The notes beneath the pieces were generated by a model. The model saw only the letters and a list, made by a program, of their open reading frames with translations. It did not search any database and had not been told where the DNA came from. The position numbers and the translations under genes are program-made. A stretch of 64,000 nt of DNA from Ulota crispa (lineage: Eukaryota; Streptophyta; Bryopsida; Orthotrichales; Orthotrichaceae), in assembly GCA_963920765.1 (NCBI GenBank), contig OY987249.1, forward strand, positions 15,748,817-15,812,816. The letters are read 5' to 3'. Every line of letters starts with the position of its first letter. Position 1 is the first letter of the stretch. Below, piece after piece: positions 25,147-35,609 of this stretch.

Positions 25147-25500
25147 GTTGTTTTTTGTTATCAATCAACTAGGAACTTAGGCAAAAAACAATGTGATCTT
25201 CACGCAAGTCTTCACGGCATGTAAGGCCTTATTGTTTGAAAATCCAATTGCCTTTAAGTTTTTTTAGATGATGCCTCTTTTGTTATAATTTTTTTGGGTT
25301 TTGTAACCCATGTTTTCATAAAATTCATTCTTGCAATACCAACTTTTGTTTTAAAGAAAATTTGGTCACCGTTAGCAAGCTCAAAGTGCAAATACTTGTA
25401 GCCTAATTTTGTACTTTAAAAAAAACTATTGTGTGGCCATATTTGCACCATTAAAAATTGCCATATGACATGAGAAGCTGCCAATTCAAACCCAAAAAAA

Positions 25501-25901
25501 GGGAATGATTAGGGAGACACCCCTCAGTTGTTATGTGGACACCCTATAGCTCAACCTATTAAATTTGAGAATATTATTACATTGAAATATGAAACAAAAT
25601 AAAAACAATACTTTAGCACACATCTGCGTCTACAAGCATTGCAAACATATAAAAAATCTGTCTCATTTGTGACATGGTCAAGAGTTAAATTAGTTGCTCC
25701 CTTCATTAATAAGTTTAACTCTTGACCACGTCACAAATGAAATATATTTGTTATATATTTGCAACGCTTGTAAACACAGATGTGCACTAAAATACTATTT
25801 TGATTTCAATTCGTATTTCCACGTAGTAATAATCACAAATTTAGTAAGTTGGGCTATAGGGGAGTCCACTCAACAACTGGGGGTGTCTCCCTAGGCATTC
25901 C
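25501..25901. mobile_element. Foldback element with GGGAATG..AGGGAGACACCCC ends
   Basis: Arms of nearly 190 bp each (25501-25690 and 25705-25901) pair around a short loop, with shared TCAAGAGTTAAA and TGTGACATGGTCAAGAG blocks. It is non-coding and could form a long hairpin RNA. Confidence 0.75.
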
Positions 25902-26157
25902 CAAATAGAAACCTTGCCTCTTGTACAAGGTTTGGGAAGAACTGACCGCTAGGTCAAAGTTAGCCAATGGAAATGAGGAAAATTTGTTTGCAACTTATAA
26001 ACTTTGGCTAATAACCGACTAAAAATCTATATTTTTTTAAATTTATAGTATAAAATAGAGAAAATAACCAAAATAGTTCTTTGATTAACCGATTCAATAT
26101 GGGAATTGAAAGAAATCAACCAAAAAGTCTCAAATATTTCTTGGACCCTGCTCCTGT

Positions 26158-26422
26158 AAACACCATATTTGTTAATTTGAGAAAAACAAGTGTCCCATTT
26201 TATATTCCACCTCAAACTCAAAAAGTTACTTTAAACCAGATTTGAAGGTATCAAATTTAGTGTGAGCCACTAAGATTTTTCCTTCGCAAATCCCTCCTCT
26301 TAAATCTCAAGTGAGGGCACGTGTACAAAAAAAAATGTTGAGCTCAGTTTGAGGTGACCACCTCAAACTTCTTGAAAATTTCAAAATGTACCATTTTTCC
26401 CAAATTAACAAATATGATGTTT
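26158..26422. mobile_element. MITE with AAACACCATATTTGTTAATT ends
   Basis: The left end and the inverse of the right end agree over about 26 bp. A reverse-oriented relative is at 53015-53276 (shared blocks GTGAGCCACTAAGAT and its inverse). Both lie directly beside GC-rich, gene-like DNA. Confidence 0.7.
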
Positions 26423-26513
26423 GTAGCTTCAATGAATAGCAACTCCAAAGGAAGGAGGACGCAATGTCGGTGGGAGTGTCGGTGAAAGTGTCGGTGAGAA
26501 TGGTGAGGTTACC

Positions 26514-26672
26514 TCCCCGAGGACTCAATTTCAAAGTGGAAAACGGCGCAGGATGGATTCGCGCGCAGTTGAAGCTCCGCCATGGCCTTGCGTCGCACTG
26601 TTTCTTCGGCGTGTCCTCCCACTTCCCGATCCAGTTCGACGCGCCTCCCAACACTACACACAAAATCATACG
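26514..26672 (-). CDS. Candidate exon of an unrecognised gene
   Basis: GC-rich island. On the minus strand one frame reads as a plausible helical segment (KAMAELQLRANPSCAVFHFE) ending at a GGGGAG|GTAACC donor, with a GTGTGTAG acceptor at the other side. Frame continuity with the exon at 27012-27273 is not clean, so the model is tentative. The opposite-strand frame 26464-26733 also stays open but reads less like a protein. Confidence 0.3.
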
Positions 26673-26677
26673 ACAAG

Positions 26678-26908
26678 TTAACCCTGAACGGCCTGAAAGT
26701 CTTTTGCGGCCGTATATATGGCTGTATGTATAGATGTATTTGAGTTGTTTAGAGGGCTTTTCAACTTTTTTTATGTATCTATCATCATATAATTCTTCAA
26801 TATGTATGATTGTAGCACTTAATTTCTAACTGATTCAAACATTTGAATATTGGTAACAACCGTATTTGGTATCGTATCTCCAAAGCCCAAGGGTCCTTCA
26901 AGGGTTAA
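26678..26908. mobile_element. TTAA-bounded 231-bp MITE between candidate exons
   Basis: TTAACCCTGAACGGCC at the left; the right end inverts to TTAACCCTTGAAGGACCC. It lies five bases from the candidate exon 26514-26672, close to the presumed acceptor. Confidence 0.7.
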
Positions 26909-27011
26909 TCACTATGGCAATAGTAGTAACAACAAATAAGTGGATCCAGATTCAATCCCTCTTCCATTCTAGTTTGCGATTAGGATTTGCAATTAGGGTT
27001 TGGGGGGGATT

Positions 27012-27273
27012 CACGGTGCTAGATTCGTACCTTCTTCGATGTCAGCTCGTTGGCGGTTGATAAGAATGTGGCTGCTGTAATAGGGGCAGGTGTGGTCCAC
27101 AGAGGAGCGCATGGTGGCACACCGTTTGCGATGCTTGGCCAGCTCTCGTAGGCGCAAGAATTTGGACCACGCGGTCTCCTTGGCGTACATCTTCATCCGG
27201 TACTCGTTGACATGGTACGTGGAGATCGGCATGTTAGATATCACTACGAGCTCAATCGTTTGAGATTCTACTG
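27012..27273 (-). CDS. Candidate exon, family not recognised
   Basis: A clear coding-like minus-strand segment, with TGCAG acceptor near 27274 and GAAG|GTACGA donor near 27011. It contains NMPISTYHVNEYRMKMYAKE, then a basic segment (LRELAKHRKRCA) and HILINRQRADIEE. GC content and codon choice differ sharply from the flanks. The upstream intron or 5' side carries the 27298-27443 MITE. I cannot name the protein. Confidence 0.45.
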
Positions 27274-27297
27274 CATTGACACCGAACAATATACAAT

Positions 27298-27443
27298 CAC
27301 TACAAGGGAAATTGTCCAAAATGACAAAAATATGTTCAAATCAACGTGGCTAAATCTACAGAAACAGTTCAATTTGACCTTTTTTTTGTCATTTTGGACA
27401 CATTTAGTAGATTTGGACAATTAAGACACAATTTCTTATAGTG
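27298..27443. mobile_element. 146-bp MITE with CACTACAAG ends and 10-bp target duplication
   Basis: The ends are CACTACAAGGGAAATTGT and its imperfect inverse ACAATTTCTTATAGTG. AATATACAAT occurs directly on both sides (27288-27297 and 27444-27453), a perfect 10-bp direct repeat. Internal TCCAAAATGACAAAAA pairs with its inverse. Related ends are found at 29764-29905 and 50364-50506. Confidence 0.85.
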
Positions 27444-27719
27444 AATATACAATGTTTGGGAAATTTTTCAGACTTCACCAGCTAAAATCCGGCATTTTCT
27501 ATATACAACCGGTTTTTTTTTGCCTAATTGTGTCAGATATATTTCTAAATTGACACTGTAATATACTACTTTTGTCAAATTGTGCCAATTATGTTTCTAA
27601 ATTTACACTATAATATACTATATATAGATTTCCTAGCAAAATCTAACTATTATTTTGTGGATAATTTCGAAATGCAACTGATTTGTTTCCCAATTTCACC
27701 GGCTAACAATGAACTAGCC

Positions 27720-27971
27720 GCTAATTTTTCCTGCACATTGGTATATACGTGACTCCACCCTCGATCACTTCGTCGCCACCACCGCCTTGTCGTCGTCGTC
27801 GAATGCATGCTCGACGTCGCTTTGCAGGTGTTGGAATGTCGACTCCATGGCGTGAATGTTTTCTCGCAGATTCTCGAGTGACTTTGTTTCGACAATGGCA
27901 CTTCGTCGACTGCAGGTGATCACGATTAGACACTCAGACGGATTGTCGTTTTGGGAGTTCACGTGTGTCAA
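27720..27971 (-). other. GC-rich, possibly coding remnant
   Basis: Three minus-strand frames stay open for about 70 codons each. The frame with LENLRENIHAMESTFQHLQS, followed by an acidic run and a stop, looks most like protein (amphipathic helix, C-terminal end). It could be an exon of the 26.5-27.3 kb candidate gene or a relic; no family recognised. Confidence 0.3.
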
Positions 27972-28106
27972 AGGTCGTAAGTGTTTTGATGGTTCGGCAA
28001 CAGACGTGATGATCGAAGGTCAAGAGACATGATGGCTTTGGAGGGACTCACAAGCCACTTCAAAAATACAAGGGTTTGTTTTGTGGGAAGTATTATTTTG
28101 TGTTTT

Positions 28107-28439
28107 GGGAAAATTCCATGAAATACCACTGAAGTTTGCAATATTTACATAGATATCCCTACTTTTTCAGAAATTTCACAAATGTATACCCTGGGATCAA
28201 AATTTTGAGGCGCTTGTTTATTGTACTATACATGCCACTTCCTTTCTTCCTTTGTGCACACATTGCTTCTTTTTTGTTTCATTACATTCCCTTCTTCAAC
28301 ATTGGTCATGAAGAAAGTACAAGCACAACAAATAAATGCCTAATTTTTTTTTTGGTCAAAGGGTATTTGTGCAATTTCTGAAAAAATAAAGTTATCTATG
28401 AAAATATTGCAACTTCAAGGGTATCCATGAAATTTGCCC
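28107..28439. mobile_element. Foldback MITE, second copy of the 9921-10242 family
   Basis: It shares TTTGCAATATTTACA, TTTTTCAGAAATT and the centre with CATTGGTCATGAAG with the first copy, in reverse orientation. The arms end in GGGCAAATTTCATGGATACC. Confidence 0.75.
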
Positions 28440-28454
28440 TTGTATTTTTATCTT

Positions 28455-28846
28455 GGGGAAATTACAAATAGGGGCATGAAAATGAAAAAAACACTACAGA
28501 TAGGAGGCACAATTTCAAAATATTTTGTGAAATTTTGTAAATTTTTTGGTTTGGGCATTGGTTGATTTAGTAGATACATCACACCATAAGTTAGTTAACT
28601 TTTAGAAAAACTTAAAGGGCTCTCCAAAACAAGCCTAAATAAGAAATTTTAGTATTGGGGATGACAGCTTTTGGGAGCAACGTGCCGACCTCTAAGTTTT
28701 TTGGAAGTTAGCTAACATTTAATGTGGTGTATCTAAATCAATGGATGTCCAAACCAAAAAAGCTTACAAAAATTTACAACTTTTTTTGAAATTGTGTGCT
28801 CCTATTTGTAATCTTTTTCATTTTCATTCCCCAATTTGTAGTTTCT
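28455..28846. mobile_element. Foldback element, about 390 bp
   Basis: The left arm (GGGGAAATTACAAATAGGGG, then CATGAAAATGAAAAA) mirrors the right end near 28810-28846. The arms pair inward through ATTGATTTAGATACACCAC-like blocks. Non-coding. Confidence 0.65.
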
Positions 28847-28865
28847 CTTTTTTTTGTTCTAAGTA

Positions 28866-29110
28866 TTAACCCTTAAATGCTCCCATAGTATAGTAGATAC
28901 GTTGCCATATAATTGGCATTTACTACCACCCAAGTAGTTTTAATTTGAGATCTCAAATAGCTCACTAGGATGGCATTGATCTATATTCCAACTCCTTTGT
29001 TGATCTCAAATGTTGTAAAGGTGCAGATCCATTCCAAATATAAGAAAAGTACCTCATATATTGTACTAGCCACATGCCCACATTGGTACACTCAAACATT
29101 TGAAGGTTAA
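28866..29110 (+). mobile_element. TTAA-bounded 235-bp MITE
   Basis: TTAACCCTTAAATGCTCCC at the left, ATTTGAAGGTTAA at the right. Interior as in 16382-16613 and 19424-19665. Confidence 0.75.
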
Positions 29111-29162
29111 CCAAGAATCAGTGTACAATTGTATCAAAACAACCCTAAATTTTATCTCTGCT

Positions 29163-29381
29163 ATAACCCCTAAATGCCAATACAATACAAGATACTTTTT
29201 TTGTATTTAGAATGGATTCTTGCTATTTGTATATATGAAATCAACAAAGAAGTTGGAATAAAAATTAATGGGGTTCAAGTGAGCTATTTGAGACCCCAAA
29301 TTTAAAAAAAAAAAAAAATGGTAGCATATGCAAATTGTATAGCAATGTATCTACTATTTCCATGGTATGGTTAGGGCTTAA
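29163..29381 (-). mobile_element. TTAA-family 220-bp MITE, diverged
   Basis: The left target has decayed (ATAACCCCTAAATGCC) and the right end shares its TTAA with the next element. The interior is the reverse of 28866-29110, so the two lie as a divergent pair 50 bp apart. Confidence 0.6.
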
Positions 29382-30362
29382 CCCCTAAAGGACCAAGCCC
29401 TTTTTTTTGCCAAAATCATTGAAAATTGCCACTTCTAGGGGATGAGTAAGAAGGTAGTTATTATTTTTTTTTTTTGGAAATCCAATTGTAGGATCTTGTC
29501 TTAGACTACAAGAGGTACTTGTGGGAAAAAAATTGGGTCATTCTAGATGGAGAAGAAGGAGAAATTTACATTTGAAATGAAGGGAAAAGTTTTTTTCCAT
29601 GCTGTTAATAAATTTCAGAATCCTTTGACCACTCTTACATGAAAGAAATTGCTCTACCCAAAGTTGTGCTTTTAATTTAGCATGTAGGAGATCAAGTTAG
29701 GTATATATGGGAGAGGTTTCAATCAATTGGAACTACACAACACAAGGGATAAAACAAAAAAAACACTAGAAGAAAAATTGTCCTAAACAACTAGTTCACA
29801 ACAACCGCAAATGTCCTAAACAACTATACAATGACTCAATTACAATTGTTTAGGACATTTGTAATCGTCATGAACCAGTTGTTTATTGGAGGAATTCTTC
29901 TAGTGAAATAAAAAAAAGTAGAGAATGAATCAAAGCATTAAATTTTTAATAATTTAATTATCAAAATGAAAATCACAAATCCCAACGGTGATAATGTTGT
30001 GCTAAACAATCTACTTCCTTTGGTTTAATTTTTTTCCAAAATGTTGAAAATTGAGTAAAATAAAGGACTTCAAATTTTATTTTAGAGTAGAGAATTTGTA
30101 ATTGCCCTAAAACAAAAACTCCTCATAACTTTATCTCACTGATCAAAATTGAATGATTAAAAGCTTCCCACATATAAAAAAAGTCTAAAGAACCAATTTC
30201 AAATTTTTATTTTAAAAAAATATGGATTTTAAAGAATTTTTTGGGCTACCCGGATGGGCAATCCTCTCCAAATTTTCATAAACTCTTGCATAACTTCTTT
30301 GTCAAATGTCAAAATGAAGAAAAAATTAGATGCCCTCATAGATCTTTGAATTCCCCACCTTC
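29378..30362 (-). mobile_element. Truncated copy of the 910-bp TTAA element family
   Basis: It begins TTAACCCCTAAAGGACCAAG. Its interior matches 34078-34996 in reverse orientation over most of its length (e.g. TCTACTCTAAAATAAA-type block and the GGGAATTCAAAGATCT-like end). The far terminus is missing and the sequence passes into another repeat at about 30362. It carries a nested MITE at 29764-29905. Confidence 0.6.
29764..29905. mobile_element. 142-bp foldback MITE with CACTAGAAGAA ends, nested
   Basis: CACTAGAAGAAAAATTGTCC on the left mirrors TTCTTCTAGTG on the right, with internal inverted TGTCCTAAACAACTA copies. The paralogous empty site is visible in the 34078-34996 copy near 34640, which supports insertion into the older element. 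Flanks are A-rich 12-mers differing at one base, so a target duplication is likely but blurred. Confidence 0.8.
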
Positions 30363-30512
30363 AATATAAAACAATTTACAATACTCTTTTTCACAAAAAT
30401 AAAGTTCCATGATAGCTTGTTGAAAGGCTAACCCTACAAAAAAATTTATGAATTTTCTAAGACCCTAAAGTACTCTAAATCCTTAAACGCTTGGGTATGG
30501 GTGCGGCTACCT
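30363..30512. mobile_element. Fragment of a TA-target repeat (right end)
   Basis: It contains TTCCATGATAGCTTGTTGAA and ends GGGTGCGGCTACCT|TA. The same sequence recurs at about 58100-58200, 59390-59470 and 54930-55035. Confidence 0.5.
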
Positions 30513-31046
30513 TATTTGTGTTGTATCCAGTGAATCCCACCTTCCCCAAATATTTGGAATCCTTTTATGATTTTTGCATATGGTATCTCAATAACCCCTT
30601 CTTTGGTGTTGCCTTGCAACGGGCTCTTCATTTTTCCTTCTTCATACAATAAGGTAGTGTGCTCGTAAACCGTCCATCTAAGGGCTGAAACTTAATTTTG
30701 GGGAGGTGAAACTTCATCTTGAAATATTTTTGAGTAAATTTCCCTCAAAAGACAAGAGGAATTGACATCTTTCCAAGTTTTTTCATAATTTTTGGAACTT
30801 TGTGGAATTAGTTATGAAATTTTGAAGTGGAAAGGCCATAGTACTCTAAAACTGCCCACCTCCTCAAATGTATGTCGCCTATACATTATTGAAAGGCTAT
30901 GAATAACAACATGTACTAGCTTAGTTCATTTGGGGAGGTGAGCAACTTTAATGCGCACGTGGGCAGAATTTGAGCACACTACCTTATATGGAAGATTGAT
31001 GGAATAGCAAAAAACAGTAGCCTAGTGAAGCCTTGTATTTGTACAA
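30513..31046. other. Intergenic stretch
   Basis: No gene; two GGGGAGGTGA words in the same direction hint at repeat material. Confidence 0.4.
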
Positions 31047-31915
31047 TGGGGGGACAAAAAGATCGGGAACACCTTGTTAGGCCATTCAAAGAACTGTGCC
31101 TAATATACAAAGTGTAATTGATATTTTATTGTCTTGCATCATTGGTGTTGAATTCTTATGCAACCCCCATCAAGCATACCAAATTTCAACTCCTAAAAAT
31201 CAAAACTCTATTTTTGGTGAATTATTTTACACAAAATTCATGGTTTTACATGATAATTAATTAAAAATATTGGTGATGAATTTTTGAGATTGGATTGCAT
31301 GGGGATGTAAGAAACATCCATACACACATCTTTCCTTTGAACAAGCATCTCCAAAAAGCTACAAAATTTCTTCTACATATGTTTTAATGTTGGGACGATT
31401 ATGACCAAATTTTGTAAATTAGATATAATCAAATTTTAATAAGATTTTGGCAAATTAAACATCTTTTTGTGCTCAAAGTTACAAATTTAATCATAATGGA
31501 TAAGTCAAATTGCAAAATCTGATTATCATACAATTATATCTATTTTACGAATTTTGGTCATAATCGTCCCAACATCAAAACATATGTAGAAGAAATTTTG
31601 TAGCTTTTTGGAGATGCTTGTTCAAAGGAAAGATGTGTGTATGGATGTTTCTTACATCCCCATGCAATCCAATCTCAAAAATTCATCACCAATATTTTTA
31701 ATTAATTATCATGTAAAACCATGAATTTTGTGTAAAATAATTCACCAAAAATAGAGTTTTGATTTTTAGGAGTTGAAATTTGGTATGCTTGATGGGGGTT
31801 GCATAAGAATTCAACACCAATGATGCAAGACAATAAAATATCAATTACACTTTGTATATTAGGCACAGTTCTTTGAATGGCCTAACAAGGTGTTCCCAAT
31901 CTTTTTGTCCCCCCA
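31047..31915. repeat. 869-bp near-perfect palindrome
   Basis: The left arm, about 31047-31430, and right arm, about 31533-31915, are reverse complements with only two mismatches seen in the outer 370 bp. The arms flank a 100-bp loop and begin TGGGGGGACAAAAAGAT. No ORF of note. It may be a foldback transposable element or a gene-converted inverted repeat, and its transcript would form a long perfect hairpin. Confidence 0.9.
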
Positions 31916-31969
31916 CTATACATTCGTGTACGCTTGTGCAATAGTACTGAATAATAAATTGGAAGTAAG

Positions 31970-32188
31970 GTAGGACAACCCATTCTTGACCATTGAACCT
32001 AATGCCGCTCAAATGTACATGAGGCATACATTTCAATTCTCAAATCTAGGCATGTTATAGATGTATTATTTTCTGTGCACAAAAAATAAGACGTCTACGA
32101 CGTGCCTAGATTTGAGAATTGAAATGTACGCTCCATGTACATCTGAGCGGAATTAGGTTCAATGGTCAGGAATGGGTTGCCCTACTTT
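31970..32188. repeat. Inverted repeat, about 85-bp arms
   Basis: Arms 31970-32050 and 32103-32188 share GACCATTGAACCTAAT, TGTACAT and TCAATTCTCAAATCTAGGCA and their inverses with about ten mismatches, around a 50-bp loop. It lies 55 bp from the larger palindrome and appears older. Confidence 0.85.
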
Positions 32189-34077
32189 ATGTGGTGCATG
32201 GAAGGGATGACAGATTGACAATACTTAAACAAGGCTTGGCCACACCAAACTAAACTAGCGTTTGTACAAAAGAGGTGGCAGCTTTAATTTCTATGTGTAA
32301 AAGCAAGTTCTTTGATTTTTTTCGTCCACTATTTTGGTCTATTTAAAATAGGCATTTTAGAGAGTTCAAAAACCAACATCTCAAACCTCTTGCATAGAAT
32401 GGTTGAGAGGATATCTTTAGTAGAGCAGTAGATGAAACCTTGGGAAAGTTCTTGTCTCCAAATTTTCCAAACATACAAGTTATTTCTCATCCATGTCAAA
32501 CCGGTTGTTTTGGCATGTGTGACCCTAGCATCAATAGTGGTTGTTATGATGGCATGAATTGTTGACATCAATATTTGGAATTTGGTTTTGAACACGTGTG
32601 AGTTGTAGACTTCTGTTGCTTGAAGATGAAGATTCCATTTTGAAGTTTTTGATGATATTGGAGGTTTACTAACATGAATCAGAGGGGAATATGTGCACAA
32701 GGTGAATGAGAAGACTTTAAAGAAAGGAAATTTTTTGACTTCCAAAAAGATATCCAAAGATGAAATTGAAGTCTTCTGGTAGGTTTTTGATAACGTCAAT
32801 TTAATTATACAGTGTTGAAGTGCCCTCCTTTAAAGTGGAAACAATTTTGAAATTCAAATGTTTTACGTTTCATTATATGCTACAATTTTGGTGCCTACTA
32901 TACTGGACTTGTGTTGTTGATGGAATAAGTAGGGAGAGGAATGTAAGAGATGATAGAATTGTAATGATGATATAAATATATCAATAGAGTTCTTTTTAGT
33001 ATTGCAAGCCTTCCAATTGGCTATGCACATTGAAAGCTTTTGAAGGCTTAAATACTTATAGTGCTTACCATCAAATCATCATTAAAAGCTTAGAAAGTCA
33101 GCTACCACCTACAAGTATTATCTTGAAAACATAATGTGTTTGTGAAAACAAGTCATGCTATATTGGTGTATATATTCATTAAAATTTGATGTTGCATTAT
33201 TCATTGCTTGTAATTGGCTTGTATACATAGACAATCATGTAGTTGACAAGGTTACTAGTGAGACAATCAAAAACTAAGATTTGAAGAAGCAATAACCTAA
33301 AGGATGGGTTCATAAGAATTGCATCTACAAAGTGAGAGAAATGAAAATATCTATCTAAACAACCTGGAGCATATAAGAATTCCAACATATAAATAACAAA
33401 GTAAATATAATGAAATTGTTGACCTTTCTTGTTGTATCTACAAAAGGCAGTTTCAAATCTCAATGCATTGAAGCATGTGTTTGTTTATATAGAAGTTAAA
33501 AGTGAACTTTGACTCTGAATGGTGGGACATACATTTGACTATTTTCAAAAGTTACAAATTGGCCTTCACTCCTTGTTCTTGATTGTTATAAAGTTGCTTT
33601 GTCAAATTGTTCTTAAAAAGTGTCAAAAATGCCACTTTCCAAAAGTTTAGGTGGCCTTGCCTTTTTCATTCAAAAATTGCTAATACTTGAAGTCCTACTT
33701 TCTGAAATTGTTTGGTGCATTTTGAAATGTCAATTGCAAATTTGCAACCCAAGAATCTTGCAACACAACATATATGTTAAAGCAAGAAGACAATGATAGG
33801 AGCAAGTGCACATCAATTGTGGCTCTTCCATAGGCTAAGAGTAACCAGTGAACAAAAGGAGTCTAGAAGTAATAGTTCTTCATTGCACACCATTTTATCA
33901 ATGGCTCTATTGGGATATTTGTCATTGCAACTTTCATGTGTGCTTACAATGTCTTGAGAGTGGATGATGATTTTATGTGAATTTTGAATTGGGAAATGGT
34001 ACAAGTAGATGAAAAAATAGTAAGTATAACTTTTTACAATTTTATCATGTTCTAAGAGTTTTTGATGCAATTTCTAC
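32189..34077. other. AT-rich intergenic stretch
   Basis: A 156-codon minus-strand frame (32329-32799) has no recognisable domain and AT-driven composition, so it is not called. Nothing else seen. Confidence 0.45.
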
Positions 34078-34996
34078 TTAACCCCTAAAGGACCATTGTC
34101 CCTTCGGGGGACAAATGGGATTCTGGGCATGTACCTTTGGATAAGCTACTTTGTGCAATTTTTTGAAACTTTCACTGAAGGTGGGGAATTTAGAGATTTA
34201 CGTGGGCATCTAATTTTTTCTTCATCCTAACATTTGACAAAGAAGTTATGCATGAATTTATTGAAACTAGGGGAGGAGCAGCAATTTGAGGACAACCCAA
34301 AAAGATTTTTTTAAAACTATATATTTTTTAAATAAAATTTTGGAATTGGTTCTTTAGATTTATTTATACGTGGGAAGCTTTTAATCATTATATTTCAATC
34401 AATGAGATGAAAGTTATGAGGAGTTTTTGTTTGCAAGCAAGTATGGATTCTCTACTCTAAAATAAACTATGAGATCTTTTATTTTACCCAATTTTTCATA
34501 TTTTGGAAAAAAATTAAACAAAAGGAAATAAATTGTTTACCACAACACTATAACCATTGGGTTTTGCATTTTTCATTTTAATAATGAAATTCTTAACAAT
34601 TTCGTGTTTTGACTCATTCACTATTTCTTTCTACTTATTATTTTTTTCCATGTGTTGTATAGTTCCAATTGATTTGAAAATCCTCCCACATAAGTGAATC
34701 TCCTATATGGATAAATAAAAGCACAACTTTGGGTAGAGCAAATTTTTCATGTAAGAGTGGTCAAAGGCTTCCAAAATTTATTGGTAGTTAGGAAAAAAAC
34801 CTTTTCCTTTCACTTCAGATGTTAATATCTCCCTCCTCTCCATCAATGATGACTTGATTTTTTTCCCATAAGTACATCTTCTAATCTAAAACAAGATTTG
34901 ACAATCGGATTTCCAAAAAAAGATTTACCTTTGTACTAGAAGTGATAGTTTTTAGTGATTTTGGCAAAAGAAAGGGCTTGGTCCTTTAGGGGTTAA
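34078..34996 (+). mobile_element. Complete copy of the 910-bp TTAA element family
   Basis: TTAACCCCTAAAGGACCATT on the left; the right end inverts to TTAACCCCTAAAGGACCAAG, an almost exact 18-bp terminal inverted repeat. The same interior is found at 61597-62507, in reverse at 29378-30362, and at the window end (63782 onward). Non-coding. Confidence 0.85.
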
Positions 34997-35600
34997 GAGC
35001 CAAGTCTATCAAAGGTATTCAATATTTTAGTAAAGACGTGCTCAAAAAATCATTGACACCATAGTTAGGCATCAATTGCAAAAATTATAAGATTAGCTAT
35101 ATAAACTGTAAAACCATAGTCAAGCATTGATGCAAAAGTTGTTAGACTGGCAACATATGAGATGACGCTCTTTAATTTAACTAAAGTAAAAAGCTTTTAA
35201 CCCTATAAGTGGCTCTTGAATAGAGTGAAGTACCTTAGACACACAAGCTTGTACAAGTATTGTGTATCCACAAAGGCCACCATTGCCACCAAATTCCAGT
35301 GAAAATTGCTACCATACTCTATTGTTTGTACACTGGTGTATTTTATAAAAGCTAATTGTGCACAAACTCTCAAAAATCTCAAAAAATGGGTTTGAATACC
35401 TTTTGTGACCTCCAGAAAACAAGTTGCATATTGGGAATTACATTAAAAAAAAAAAAAAAAAAAAAAACTTTGAATGCATCAAAAAATCATGTGAGAGAAA
35501 GAAGAGATTTAGTCTCAATATCATCACAAAGATTTGATTTTAATCCAAAGTGTCTACGTTAAAACATTCAACTTTAACCCTTGATAAGAATTAAATACAA
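34997..35600. other. Intergenic stretch with poly-A run
   Basis: A run of about 24 A interrupts 35443-35466. A duplicated phrase (CAAAAATTATAAGATTAGC / CAAAAGTTGTTAGACTGGC) lies at 35080-35150. No gene. Confidence 0.45.
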
Positions 35601-35609
35601 CCAATGTAT

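Noticed and set aside
32329..32799. 156-codon minus-strand frame
   Set aside because: No motif, AT-driven composition, no neighbours or splice structure.
35196..35580. Two further TTAACCCT starts (about 35196 and 35573)
   Set aside because: Both point the same way and no matching inverted end was found, so no element is called.
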